Under the pieces are notes generated by a model. It was not told the origin of the DNA. It was given only the letters and a program-made list of their open reading frames with translations, and did no database searches. This document shows positions 1 through 7,084 of a stretch of DNA of 10,509 nucleotides, one piece after another. Numbering within the stretch: position 1 is the stretch's first letter; each line of letters begins with the position of its first letter. The position numbers and the translations under genes are program-made. This DNA is from Chthoniobacterales bacterium (GTDB taxonomy: Bacteria; Verrucomicrobiota; Verrucomicrobiia; Chthoniobacterales; UBA10450): assembly GCA_013697365.1 (NCBI GenBank), contig JACCXA010000155.1, positions 1-10,509 on the forward strand, read 5' to 3'.

Positions 1-487
1 CGCCCACGTCGGGATTGTGGCCATTGCGCGTGGCCGAGCCGCGGATGAGAGCGGACCAGTAGGAGATCGTCTTGTCGCGAGCCGTCGCGGAAAGGTCTTC
101 GCCCGTGGAAAGAACCGGGGCAGCCGCGCCAATGGCGCTGACCGGAGCCATGTATATCTTCCCCGTGGCCAGCGCGATTAACGCGCCCGCGGAACCCGCG
201 TTGGTGTTAATGAAGGTGTATGTCGGAATCGTGGAACGGTTGAGCAAATTCGTGATCGCTTCCGCGCTGTCGAGACGTCCGCCGAAAGTGTTCATATCGA
301 GAATCAAGGCAGCCGCTCCCGCGCTCTCGGCTTTCTTTTGAATGCGACGCAGAAAGACGAACGTCGGCTGAGAAATTTCGCCCTGGACGGGCACGACAAC
401 GATATCGCCTTTTGCAACTTCATCACGTGCGGCCGCGGGCGATACTCCGAGTGCGAGACCGACGACCAGGAGCAGGCAAATTCTCAT
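1..487 (-). CDS. NfeD/ClpP-class serine protease, N-terminal part (runs off the left edge)
   Basis: Reading leftward from ATG at 487, the visible 162 residues begin with a signal peptide (hydrophobic residues 3-18, probable cleavage after the Ala run at 18-20). A ClpP/crotonase-fold domain like the N-terminal protease domain of NfeD proteins follows. Residues 28-36 form the first beta strand, LILDMNTFGGRLDSA (61-75) is the glycine-rich turn, and NAGSAGALIA (96-105) holds the probable nucleophile Ser99. Lys139 in ARDKT is a good candidate for the general base. The spacing resembles the Ser/Lys dyad described for the archaeal homologue PH1510. Family members cleave hydrophobic membrane-associated substrates and are often encoded beside stomatin-like genes; neither the C-terminal half nor a stomatin partner is visible here. 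No clear Shine-Dalgarno precedes the ATG. The family call is fairly sure; the substrate is unknown. Confidence 0.8.
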   Translation of the reverse strand, partial: MRICLLLVVGLALGVSPAAARDEVAKGDIVVVPVQGEISQPTFVFLRRIQKKAESAGAAALILDMNTFGGRLDSAEAITNLLNRSTIPTYTFINTNAGSAGALIALATGKIYMAPVSAIGAAAPVLSTGEDLSATARDKTISYWSALIRGSATRNGHNPDVG

Positions 488-577
488 GAGGACGTTAAAG
501 GTTGGGATGGCAGCAAATGACACGGCACGTAACTTTGCCACTGGCCGCTCCGCGGACGAGCGAAAAGTAAACGCCCC
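488..577. promoter_or_regulatory. divergent intergenic region between the NfeD-like gene and dnaG
   Basis: These 90 bases lie between two divergently read start codons and must hold the promoters or leaders for both genes, unless dnaG is transcribed from elsewhere. I see no confident -35/-10 pair on either strand and no strong Shine-Dalgarno for either gene. The role is inferred from position only. Confidence 0.35.
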
Positions 578-2395
578 ATGGGCAGCATTCCAAACGAGAA
601 CATCGAGCAAATCGCCGCCGCGAATGACATCGTCGAGGTGATCGGCGCTTATTTCCCGCTGAAGCGAGCGGGCTCCAGTTACAAGGCGCTTTGCCCATTT
701 CACCAGGAGAAAACGCCCTCGTTCAACGTCAGCCAGCAGCGACAATCGTTTCATTGCTTCGGCTGTGGCGTCGGTGGGAGCGTTTTCCGGTTCGTGATGG
801 ATTACGAGCATCTCGACTTCCCGTCGGCCGTGAAGAAGCTGGCCGCGCGCGTGGGGATTCCCGTGATCGAGGAGCGAAGCTCCGGCGGTGGGATCGACGA
901 CACGCAGCAGGAAGCGCGGCGCACGTTGCTCCAGCTGCACGCCGAAGCAGCGGCATGGTTTCACGAAAATTTGTTGAAACGTGAATGGGCCTCGCCGGCT
1001 CGAGAGTATCTGAAAAAGCGCGGGATCGATCGAGCCATCGCTGGTAATTGGCAGCTCGGATATGCACCGGAGGGCTGGGACGCGCTGTTGAAGTGGGCGC
1101 TTGAGCGCGGATATTCGCGCGCACACCTCGTGCAAAGCGGGCTCGTGAAAACGCGCGATGAGGATCGAGCGGAGAGCGAAGCTTACGATCGGTTTCGCGG
1201 CCGAATCATCTTTCCAATCTGCAACGACGTCGGCGAGGTGATCGCCTTCAGTGGGCGTGTCTTGAAGAGCGAAAGCGAGTCGGCCAAGTATCTCAATTCG
1301 CCAGAGACTCCCTTGTTTCGAAAAGGGCACGTTCTCTTTGGATTACATAAAACGAAGCGGGCCTTGATTGAGGCAAACTCAGCCATTGTCTGCGAGGGGC
1401 AGCTCGATCTGATCACATTGTTCGAGGCCGGGATCACGAACGTGGTGGCGCCACAGGGGACCGCCTTCACGGAAAATCAGGCCCGCATCTTGAAGCGTTT
1501 TGTCGAGGGAGTGGTGCTGTGTTTTGATGCCGATTCCGCAGGGCAGAAAGCGGCGGAGCGATCCTTGGAGTCGCTGCTGCAGAACGACCTTTTCGTCCGC
1601 ATCGCGGAGATGCCGGCGGGCGAAGATCCGGACTCGGTCGTGCGCAGCCAGGGGAAGGCGGAATTCGAAAAACGGATCGCCGGAGCACGTGAGTTTTTTG
1701 ATTATTGGATCGAGCGCGAAGCTGTGGCGACGGACCTGAGTTCTGTCGGTACGAAAATGCAGCTGGCGCGCAAGCTCGCCGAGACGGCGGCGCGAGTGCA
1801 CAACCCTATCATGCGCGGTGAGGTCGCGAGCAAAGTGAGCGCACGGCTTGGCATCGCGCCGGCGGAGTTTGAGACCCTCCTCCGCAATCCGGTGCGAGAC
1901 CGCAGCTTTGGCGAGGCTGAAACAGCAGCGTTTCGCTCTGCGCCTGCACCTCGTCATGATGTCGCGATGCTTTGTTTGCTGGCTCTCCGGGACCGCGAGG
2001 CCCGGCAGTTTTTATTAGATGAAAACTGGCGGGAGGTTCTGGCGCAGACACCCGAGGCGGAGTTGCTCCAGTATATTCTGGAAAGCGAGCTTCGACCGGA
2101 AGACGCTGCGTCCATCAACGTCTTTATGGCTAGTCTTGCTTCGAATGAAGAGGCGCTTGTTTCATCCTGGCTTCTGCAGAGGCTGCCGCCAAACGCGGCG
2201 GCTGTGGCAAGAGATTGGTGGACGGGGTTGCAACAAGCCGCGGTCCGACGTCAGCTCCAAATTGCGGAGGGGCGCATGAAGATCCCGCAATTAAGTGCGG
2301 GCGAGATGACTGCCTTGCAGAAACAAGTGGTTGACCTGAAGACACAGCTCGGTGAACTTTCCGCGTTTTCGCCTATCCGCGTGCTCGACACGTAA
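578..2395 (+). CDS. dnaG: DNA primase DnaG
   Basis: DnaG makes the short RNA primers for lagging-strand synthesis and re-priming, and works with the replicative helicase DnaB. The 605-residue protein has the full domain order. The N-terminal CHC2 zinc-binding domain has ligands Cys39, His42, Cys60 and Cys63 in LCPFH...FHCFGCG. The catalytic core includes a TOPRIM fold: the acidic motif is VCEGQLDLI with Glu273, FDADSAG carries Asp317 and Asp319, and EDPDSVV carries Asp350 and Asp352, the usual metal-binding acids. The C-terminal third, from about residue 440, matches the helicase-binding region only by position and helical character. The start MGSIPNENIEQI fits the family N-terminus. rpoD follows after 75 bases in the same direction, as in the classical rpsU-dnaG-rpoD operon, but rpsU is not upstream. 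Confidence 0.97.
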   Translation: MGSIPNENIEQIAAANDIVEVIGAYFPLKRAGSSYKALCPFHQEKTPSFNVSQQRQSFHCFGCGVGGSVFRFVMDYEHLDFPSAVKKLAARVGIPVIEERSSGGGIDDTQQEARRTLLQLHAEAAAWFHENLLKREWASPAREYLKKRGIDRAIAGNWQLGYAPEGWDALLKWALERGYSRAHLVQSGLVKTRDEDRAESEAYDRFRGRIIFPICNDVGEVIAFSGRVLKSESESAKYLNSPETPLFRKGHVLFGLHKTKRALIEANSAIVCEGQLDLITLFEAGITNVVAPQGTAFTENQARILKRFVEGVVLCFDADSAGQKAAERSLESLLQNDLFVRIAEMPAGEDPDSVVRSQGKAEFEKRIAGAREFFDYWIEREAVATDLSSVGTKMQLARKLAETAARVHNPIMRGEVASKVSARLGIAPAEFETLLRNPVRDRSFGEAETAAFRSAPAPRHDVAMLCLLALRDREARQFLLDENWREVLAQTPEAELLQYILESELRPEDAASINVFMASLASNEEALVSSWLLQRLPPNAAAVARDWWTGLQQAAVRRQLQIAEGRMKIPQLSAGEMTALQKQVVDLKTQLGELSAFSPIRVLDT

Positions 2396-2470
2396 TTTTG
2401 TCGCTGAGAAGGCAGTAAACCGGGCACCAAAACGGGTTCGAAACGTAGCATTTCCTCCACGGATACCAAG

Positions 2471-4324
2471 TTGGCAACGCACTCCAAACGCACTCCGTCG
2501 CCTTCCTCGACGCAGAAGAAAGTTCCCCCAGCAAAACGAGTGGCCCGCGCGGGCACTTCCAATCGGAAGTCCAAGGCGCAGAAGCCTAAAGCACGCAAGC
2601 AAGGGAAGCAGAAATCCGCGTCAAAGGCGAAGAAGGTACCTGCTCCGCGGGCAGTGGAATCCAGGGAGGAGGAAGCTCCCCTCAGTCAGGCGCCTTCCGC
2701 GATTTTAGCCGCATCCCACCCGGGCGATACCCAAGGGCGAATTCGCGAGCTGATCAAACTCGCGAAAGAGCAAGGGTATCTCACCTTCGATGATCTGAAC
2801 GAAGCTCTCCCTGCCGAGGTGACGGACGCGGACGAGCTGGACACAATCCTGACGCGTCTCCGTCGGATGGAGATCGACATTATTGAAGCGTCAGAGGTCG
2901 ATCGCTATAAGGACGGCAAGAAAGACAGCGAAGAAGAGGAAGAGGAGAAGCCCGAGGCCAAGCTCGATATCCTGGATGATCCGGTCCGGATGTACCTCAA
3001 GCAAATGGGGCAGGTTCCGTTGTTAACCCGCGAGCAGGAAGTGGAAATTTCCAAGCGGATCGAAGAGGCCGAGAACATGGTGCAGCGCATGATTAACCGT
3101 TTTGGTTTCATCGCACAGGCGCACCTTGATCTAGCCGGAAAGCTGACCGAAGGCGGTGAGCGCTTTGATCGCGTCATCCTCGACAAGAAGATCGAGAGTC
3201 GCGAGCGCTACATGAAGATGTTGCCCGGGCTCTGCAAGCAGGTCTCGAAGCTGGCTCAATCCATCGGTGCCCAATATTCACAAATCTCGAATGGCGCGAG
3301 AGTTGATCCGAAGAAGCTCAAGACCTTCGAGAAATCCGTCGCTTCGCTGCAGAAACTCTACCCGAAGTTTTACTTTAAGCAGAAGGTGACAGAGGAGTTC
3401 GTGAATCTGGCGGACGAGAAGTTCCTGCTCCTCACCAATCTCGCTCCGGAGATAAACAAACATCCGCGCGAAAACGGCGCGCGTTTGCCCCACGGAGGGA
3501 AGTCGCGCGAGCTGGAAACGCTCATCTGGCTCTCGGTGGAACAATACACAGAGCAGTATCAGGAGCTGAAGGGCTGGCTGAAAAAAGCGTTGCGCGCGAA
3601 GACTGAAATGGTCGAGGCGAATCTGCGCCTCGTCATTTCAATTGCGAAGAAGTACACCAACCGTGGGCTCTCGTTCCTTGATTTGATTCAGGAAGGCAAC
3701 ATGGGCCTGATGAAGGCGGTGGAGAAGTTCGAGTATCGCCGCGGCTATAAGTTCTCGACCTACGCGACATGGTGGATCAGGCAGGCCATCACTCGCTCCA
3801 TTGCCGATCAAGCCCGGACCATTCGCATCCCCGTGCACATGATCGAGACGATCAACAAGCTGATGCGCGTGCAGAAGCAGCTGGTGCAGGAGTACGGCCG
3901 TGAGCCGAGCCCGGAGGAAGTGGCTGAGGAAATTCTGCTCCCGGTGGATCGCGTCCGTGCGGTTTTGAAGATGGCGCAGCAACCGATTTCATTGCAAGCG
4001 CCAGTCGGAGAGAGCGAAGAAACAAACTTCGGCGATTTCATTGAAGACAAAGGGGCGGAAAACCCGAGCGACATGACCGCCATCGTGCTTCTGAAGGAAA
4101 AAATAAAGGATGTTCTGGAAACTCTGACGGAACGTGAACGACAGGTGCTTGAGCAGCGTTTTGGGCTTGTCGATGGCTACAGCCGGACGCTCGAGGAGGT
4201 GGGCCGGCAATTTAAGGTAACGCGAGAGCGAATCCGTCAGATCGAGGCCAAAGCTCTGAGGAAAATGCGCCACCCTACCCGCATCCGTCAGCTCGAGGGA
4301 TTTCTGGACGCGGCCGAGGTTTAG
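2471..4324 (+). CDS. rpoD: primary RNA polymerase sigma factor (sigma-70, RpoD/SigA)
   Basis: This is the housekeeping sigma factor that directs RNA polymerase to -10/-35 promoters. All regions are present in 617 residues: region 1.1 at about 88-140, region 1.2 from DPVRMYLKQMG (170-180), a non-conserved insert of roughly 170 residues (about 205-375), and region 2 from EANLRLVISIAKKY to IRIPVHM (382-457), including the -10 recognition segment FSTYATWWIRQAITRSI. Region 3 follows at about 458-535 and region 4 at about 550-612, with helix-turn-helix TLEEVGRQFKVTRERIRQIE binding the -35 element. The full region 1.1 argues for a primary rather than alternative sigma. The start is a TTG with only a weak GGA upstream; the first in-frame ATG lies inside region 1.1, so it is too late. 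Residues 1-60 are very rich in Lys, Ser and Pro, and the exact N-terminus is uncertain. Confidence 0.97.
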   Translation: MATHSKRTPSPSSTQKKVPPAKRVARAGTSNRKSKAQKPKARKQGKQKSASKAKKVPAPRAVESREEEAPLSQAPSAILAASHPGDTQGRIRELIKLAKEQGYLTFDDLNEALPAEVTDADELDTILTRLRRMEIDIIEASEVDRYKDGKKDSEEEEEEKPEAKLDILDDPVRMYLKQMGQVPLLTREQEVEISKRIEEAENMVQRMINRFGFIAQAHLDLAGKLTEGGERFDRVILDKKIESRERYMKMLPGLCKQVSKLAQSIGAQYSQISNGARVDPKKLKTFEKSVASLQKLYPKFYFKQKVTEEFVNLADEKFLLLTNLAPEINKHPRENGARLPHGGKSRELETLIWLSVEQYTEQYQELKGWLKKALRAKTEMVEANLRLVISIAKKYTNRGLSFLDLIQEGNMGLMKAVEKFEYRRGYKFSTYATWWIRQAITRSIADQARTIRIPVHMIETINKLMRVQKQLVQEYGREPSPEEVAEEILLPVDRVRAVLKMAQQPISLQAPVGESEETNFGDFIEDKGAENPSDMTAIVLLKEKIKDVLETLTERERQVLEQRFGLVDGYSRTLEEVGRQFKVTRERIRQIEAKALRKMRHPTRIRQLEGFLDAAEV

Positions 4325-4371
4325 CTTAACGCTTGCCCAACCGCGCCTGGCTGCGCAACTTTCGCGGTGTC

Positions 4372-4377
4372 AGGAGG
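4372..4377 (+). promoter_or_regulatory. Shine-Dalgarno AGGAGG for the small membrane protein
   Basis: A perfect AGGAGG lies 12 bases before the ATG at 4390. It argues for that start rather than the in-frame TTG at 4333, which directly follows the rpoD stop and has no such site. The spacing is somewhat long; an in-frame TTG at 4378 abuts the motif too closely to be used. Confidence 0.6.
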
Positions 4378-4389
4378 TTGAATATATCG

Positions 4390-4746
4390 ATGGAACGCGA
4401 GGATGATCAGAAGCTTTGGGATTTGCTGGGCGAAGCCCCGCAACCTTTCGTCTCGCCGTTCTTTTCGCGGAACGTAATTCGGCGGGTCCGCGAGGTGGGT
4501 GGCTGGCGGGAAACTGTCACTGGTTGGTTCACGTCGAGGAGGCTGATCCCTGCCACCGCGTTGGCGCTCGCTATTGGCTTTGCGGCTGTTTCGATTCAGC
4601 CTGCGGCAGACAAGGAGGCCGACGATTTGCCGGAGGCAGTCAGTGTGATTGATCCCCAGGATTATGAGGTGGTGGCCGACCTCGATGACCTCCTCGCAGC
4701 TGAGGACGACAACGTATGGGACGATCCCGAATCTCTGTCGCTCTAG
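4390..4746 (+). CDS. small single-pass membrane protein, anti-sigma-like
   Basis: From the ATG at 4390 this is a 118-residue protein. A soluble N-terminal segment (1-49) contains KLWDLLGEA and VSPFFSRNVIRRVRE, then comes one hydrophobic helix (about 52-70, after Arg50-Arg51), and then a strongly acidic tail rich in Asp and Glu. The Arg-Arg before the helix predicts a cytoplasmic N-terminus and an outward acidic tail. Small proteins of this shape, with the SPFFxRNV element, are in my recollection often encoded after an ECF sigma factor and before a DUF3106 protein, where they behave as anti-sigma-like partners. Here the gene follows rpoD by 65 bases and overlaps the next gene by 31. The coding call is good; the anti-sigma role is inferred from context, and no zinc-binding HxxxCxxC motif is present. 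Confidence 0.7.
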   Translation: MEREDDQKLWDLLGEAPQPFVSPFFSRNVIRRVREVGGWRETVTGWFTSRRLIPATALALAIGFAAVSIQPAADKEADDLPEAVSVIDPQDYEVVADLDDLLAAEDDNVWDDPESLSL

Positions 4747-5300
4747 CTGCCGGCACGGCATTCTGGCTGTCTTTCGCCAGCAACGGTTCTGCACAGCAGG
4801 GCTCGCAACCTGGCAATGGTCCCGCTCCTGGTGGTCTCGAACCGGGGAACGGCTTCCGTTCGCAGCTCCAAGGGCCACGGCAGCAACCGCAACGTTTTCC
4901 ACAAGCCCGGCAGCGTTGGCGTGAAATGTCGCCGGACGATCGGCAACATTTCAGGAGAAACGCTGAGCGCTGGCTGCAACTCGACCCTGAGGAGCGCCGC
5001 AGTCTTCGTGATCGGCAAGGTTATCGTCGCGAACGGATACAGCGCGAATCCGAGGAAGCGCTCCAGAGGAGCGGGCTGAAACTGGAAGCCGAGCGGCGGG
5101 AGGCTTGGGAGCGTCAATATCTGCAGGAACGGCGGAGAATCGAGCGCGCGCTCCGTCAGGAGATCGAGGAGAAACGGCAGCGCGAACTAGCTCCGGTCGT
5201 GGAACGTTTGAAGAAAGAATTTGGTCAGTCCCCGGGCTCTACGAATTCCACGAGTCCAAATAACTCTGCCGCTCCGAATTCCCCCTCGCCAAAGAAGTAG
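4716..5300 (+). CDS. secreted DUF3106-like charged protein
   Basis: The 194-residue product starts with a signal peptide (basic Arg3/Arg5, hydrophobic stretch about 7-20, cleavage near SNGSAQQ). A Gln/Gly/Pro-rich linker follows, then a repetitive helical core with two copies of a (M/L)-(S/D)-P-(D/E)-(D/E)-R motif: EMSPDDRQHFRRNAERW and QLDPEERRSLRDR. That motif is the signature I associate with DUF3106. A long Arg/Glu-rich helix, probably coiled coil, comes next, and then a low-complexity tail of Ser, Pro and Asn ending in KK. The ATG at 4716 lies inside the preceding gene, with GAGG at 4702-4705 placed about ten bases upstream, so translation is probably coupled. The molecular function is unknown. 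An extracytoplasmic sensor or envelope-associated role is only inferred from the signal peptide and the neighbour. Confidence 0.75.
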   Translation: MGRSRISVALAAGTAFWLSFASNGSAQQGSQPGNGPAPGGLEPGNGFRSQLQGPRQQPQRFPQARQRWREMSPDDRQHFRRNAERWLQLDPEERRSLRDRQGYRRERIQRESEEALQRSGLKLEAERREAWERQYLQERRRIERALRQEIEEKRQRELAPVVERLKKEFGQSPGSTNSTSPNNSAAPNSPSPKK

Positions 5301-5373
5301 GGGTTTCCCTCGTTTTTCGGTTCATTGAAACCGCGGCAGGTCGATTGAAGTTGCCGATCCGCGGCGCGGCGCA

Positions 5374-5417
5374 AACAAGAAGAGCTGGCATGGACTAAAT
5401 CCAGCCAGCTCCTTGTT
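5374..5417. terminator. two-sided hairpin between convergent genes
   Basis: An outer AACAAG/CTTGTT pairing (5374-5379 with 5412-5417), a two-base AA bulge, then GAGCTGGC/GCCAGCTC (5382-5389 with 5404-5411), a one-base A bulge and an inner TGGA/TCCA close on a CTAAA loop. The structure lies between the stop of the DUF3106-like gene (5300) and the stop of the minus-strand Gly/Tyr-rich gene (5437). It could end transcripts from both sides. The U-rich tracts are modest on both strands, so efficiency is uncertain. Confidence 0.6.
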
Positions 5418-5436
5418 GTTCAGTGGTCTAATTGTT

Positions 5437-5754
5437 TTACCGCCATTGCCGGTGCAATTGCGTGCAATAAACACGGCGCCCGTGGTAGCGATGATAATGC
5501 GCGCGCCGTTGGAGACGATTGTAACCGGAGCGATACCGGTATGGCCGGTTGTATCCGTAGGGGGCGTAGTATGCAGGCCGCGCGTAGCCGTATCCACCGT
5601 ATCCATACCCATAGCCGCCGCCGTATCCATAGCCGTACCCGATGGGAGCGCCGATACCGATTCCAACGGACAGATGTGCGTTCGCACGCGGTGCTGCAGC
5701 CAAGCCGTAGCCAGCCGCGATGATCGCGATCAAAAGAAGTTTCTTCAAGTTCAT
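5437..5754 (-). CDS. small secreted Gly/Tyr-rich protein
   Basis: The 105-residue product begins MNLKKLLLIAIIAAG, a clean signal peptide with probable cleavage after PRANA near residue 26. A repetitive mature region follows: GIGIGAPIGYGYG, then repeated GYGYGG units, then a Tyr/Arg/His-rich basic tail (Tyr-Asn-Arg, His-Arg-Tyr-His) with one Cys. The DNA under the repeats is itself repetitive (about 5580-5645, alternating CCGTAT/CCATAG-type units). The ATG at 5754 is chosen because the signal peptide starts there and a strong Shine-Dalgarno stands six bases upstream. A longer in-frame form from the ATG at 5823, overlapping the ribD stop, would bury the signal peptide and is less likely. Proteins of this look are usually annotated as hypothetical; an envelope or surface role is possible but unproven. 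Confidence 0.72.
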   Translation of the reverse strand: MNLKKLLLIAIIAAGYGLAAAPRANAHLSVGIGIGAPIGYGYGYGGGYGYGYGGYGYARPAYYAPYGYNRPYRYRSGYNRLQRRAHYHRYHGRRVYCTQLHRQWR

Positions 5755-5760
5755 GTATTT

Positions 5761-5767
5761 CACCCCC
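5761..5767 (-). promoter_or_regulatory. Shine-Dalgarno GGGGGTG for the Gly/Tyr-rich gene
   Basis: On the minus strand AAAGGGGGTGAAATAC runs directly into the ATG at 5754. GGGGGTG closely matches the anti-Shine-Dalgarno complement GGAGGTG and is six bases from the start, which fixes the start at 5754 rather than at 5823. Confidence 0.65.
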
Positions 5768-5819
5768 TTTATAGTTGCTCGCTGATTGAACCCTACTTGC
5801 TCCGAAAAGTTTCGAAGCA

Positions 5820-6857
5820 TCATTGAAGTCTTGGAGGATGGGATCGCGCCTTTGCGGAGATGAACACATCGTCGCCGATCTGTTCATAACGAAGATCGCA
5901 AAGGCGTAGCCCTTCGGGCGTTGAAGGAGCGCCCGTCCCAGGGAATGCGATCACTGGTCCGCCGCTGAAAATTGCTCCTAGATAGATGTGCACCTGGTTA
6001 ACCAAACGTTGATCTAACGCCTGGCCCAGCACCTCTCCGCCGCCTTCGATCAGCACACTGGTAACATCTTTTTGGCCTAACGAATCGAGGACAACGTCGA
6101 GAGGTTTGTTTTCGAACAAGAGTGTCCGATTTGCGTAACGGTCCGTAAAGACGTGCGCGTTCCCCGGTAATTTGCCGGAACGCGAAAGCACCACGCGCCA
6201 AGGTTGACGCCCCCCGGGATTTTCGCGAACGGTGAGTCGCGGATTATCGATCCGCAAAGTTTCCGCGCCGATGAGAATAGCATCGACCTGGGCGCGGAAA
6301 CGGTTCGCGTGTCGCCGCGCGGCCGGACCCGTAATCCACTGGTCCTCGCCAGGCCCACGCGTAAGGCGGCCATCGAGCGTCATGCCACACTTGGCGATGA
6401 CGAGCGGCCGTCCTGTCTGGACCCATTTGTTGAAGGCTTCGTTCAGCTTCGTGCATTCATCAGCGAGCACGCCGACGCGCACCTCGATGCCTGCCGCGCG
6501 GAGCGTTGCGATACCCCTGCCCTGATGCTTGGGGTTTGGGTCAATTGTGCCAACTACTACACAGCCCAGCCCAGAAGCGAGAATGGCTTCCGTGCAGGGA
6601 GGCGTACGACCGGTCGTGGAGCATGGCTCCAGAGTTACGTAGACAGAGTCGCTTTTTCTTAAGCGACGCCCATAAGACTCCAGGCATCTGACCTCAGCGT
6701 GCGCGCTGCCGACCTTTTGGTGGTGGCCGAGCGCCACGACGCCTCCTCTCGCTACGAGAACAGCGCCGACAATAGGATTTGGACTGGTGTGACCGGTTCC
6801 TTTCCGGGCCTCCGCAATCGCAACCCTCATGAAATGTTCGTCTGGAGATTCAGTCAC
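5820..6857 (-). CDS. ribD: bifunctional riboflavin biosynthesis deaminase/reductase RibD
   Basis: RibD performs two cytosolic steps of riboflavin synthesis: it deaminates diaminohydroxyphosphoribosylaminopyrimidine, then reduces the ribosyl side chain with NADPH. The N-terminal cytidine-deaminase-like domain (about 1-145) shows TSPNPIVGAVLV, the zinc site HAE (His53, catalytic Glu55) and PCSTTGRTPPC (Cys79, Cys88). The C-terminal reductase domain (about 150-340) shows KCGMTLDGRL (157-166), DAILIGAETLRIDNPRLTVR and the nucleotide-binding VLIEGGGEVLG. At 345 residues it is close to the usual full length. The start is GTG at 6857 with AGGT just upstream; the N-terminus DEHFMRVAIAEA aligns with known RibD proteins, so the ATG ten codons in is less likely. 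No ribE, ribBA or ribH lies nearby. Confidence 0.95.
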   Translation of the reverse strand: MTESPDEHFMRVAIAEARKGTGHTSPNPIVGAVLVARGGVVALGHHQKVGSAHAEVRCLESYGRRLRKSDSVYVTLEPCSTTGRTPPCTEAILASGLGCVVVGTIDPNPKHQGRGIATLRAAGIEVRVGVLADECTKLNEAFNKWVQTGRPLVIAKCGMTLDGRLTRGPGEDQWITGPAARRHANRFRAQVDAILIGAETLRIDNPRLTVRENPGGRQPWRVVLSRSGKLPGNAHVFTDRYANRTLLFENKPLDVVLDSLGQKDVTSVLIEGGGEVLGQALDQRLVNQVHIYLGAIFSGGPVIAFPGTGAPSTPEGLRLCDLRYEQIGDDVFISAKARSHPPRLQ

Positions 6858-7084
6858 GGCGGCGACCTAAACATCCAGCACGGCCGAGGGGATATTCTGT
6901 CCCTCGAGAGCGCATATGCTACGGGCAAGAGAGCGCCAAAGCGTCCCGTTCGGGAGAACCGATCTATGAATCATGAGTTCGGTAACAAGCGCTTAGGCAA
7001 ACAGTTAGACAAAATACCATCGGCTTGCTCAATAGGTACTGGGCTCGCTAAGTCTGGTTCTCGAACATTAAAGAAAGGAAATCA
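6858..7084. promoter_or_regulatory. divergent intergenic region between ribD and the Hsp20 pair
   Basis: These 227 bases separate ribD (leftward) from the first Hsp20 gene (rightward) and should hold promoters for both. A perfect 6-bp inverted repeat, CGAGGG at 6885-6890 and CCCTCG at 6901-6906, lies 51 down to 28 bases before the ribD start and could form a leader hairpin. GTTC-TC-GAAC (7057-7066) sits just before the Hsp20 Shine-Dalgarno. I see no CIRCE element and no recognisable FMN riboswitch. TAGACA at 7006-7011 is a possible -35, but no convincing -10 follows. A 40-codon open frame (6966-7088) reaches into the Hsp20 start and is treated as a finding. Confidence 0.4.
7070..7084 (+). repeat. 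15-base leader repeat, copy 1 (Hsp20 ribosome binding site)
   Basis: AAAGAAAGGAAATCA directly precedes the first Hsp20 ATG and recurs without change at 7588-7602 before the second. The AAAGGA inside is the Shine-Dalgarno, five bases from the ATG here. Confidence 0.85.

Noticed and set aside
1379..1957. Open frame of 192 codons antisense to dnaG
   Set aside because: dnaG is certain in the other strand; the antisense frame is Arg/His-rich low-quality protein of the kind GC-rich genes cast in opposite frames.
4321..4902. Open frame of 193 codons on the minus strand
   Set aside because: It lies antisense to the anti-sigma-like and DUF3106-like genes, which have ribosome sites, a signal peptide or TM helix and family motifs. 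The antisense product has no recognisable domain.
5302..5332. GGTTTC...GAAACC inverted repeat just after the DUF3106-like stop
   Set aside because: The stem is only six bases with a 19-base loop, and the stronger hairpin at 5374-5417 is a better terminator candidate.
5580..5645. Short repeated units that might suggest a CRISPR or tandem-repeat array
   Set aside because: The units are codon-periodic and encode Gly-Tyr repeats inside a gene; there are no regular spacers.
5413..5826. Plus-strand open frame of 137 codons over the Gly/Tyr-rich gene
   Set aside because: No ribosome site or signal is evident, and its sequence is the mirror of the repeat DNA. The minus-strand reading has both a signal peptide and a strong Shine-Dalgarno.
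6858..7084. CIRCE or other known heat-shock operator before the Hsp20 genes
   Set aside because: No TTAGCACTC-N9-GAGTGCTAA match was found. GTTC-TC-GAAC (7057-7066) is only four-base arms and is not reported as an operator.
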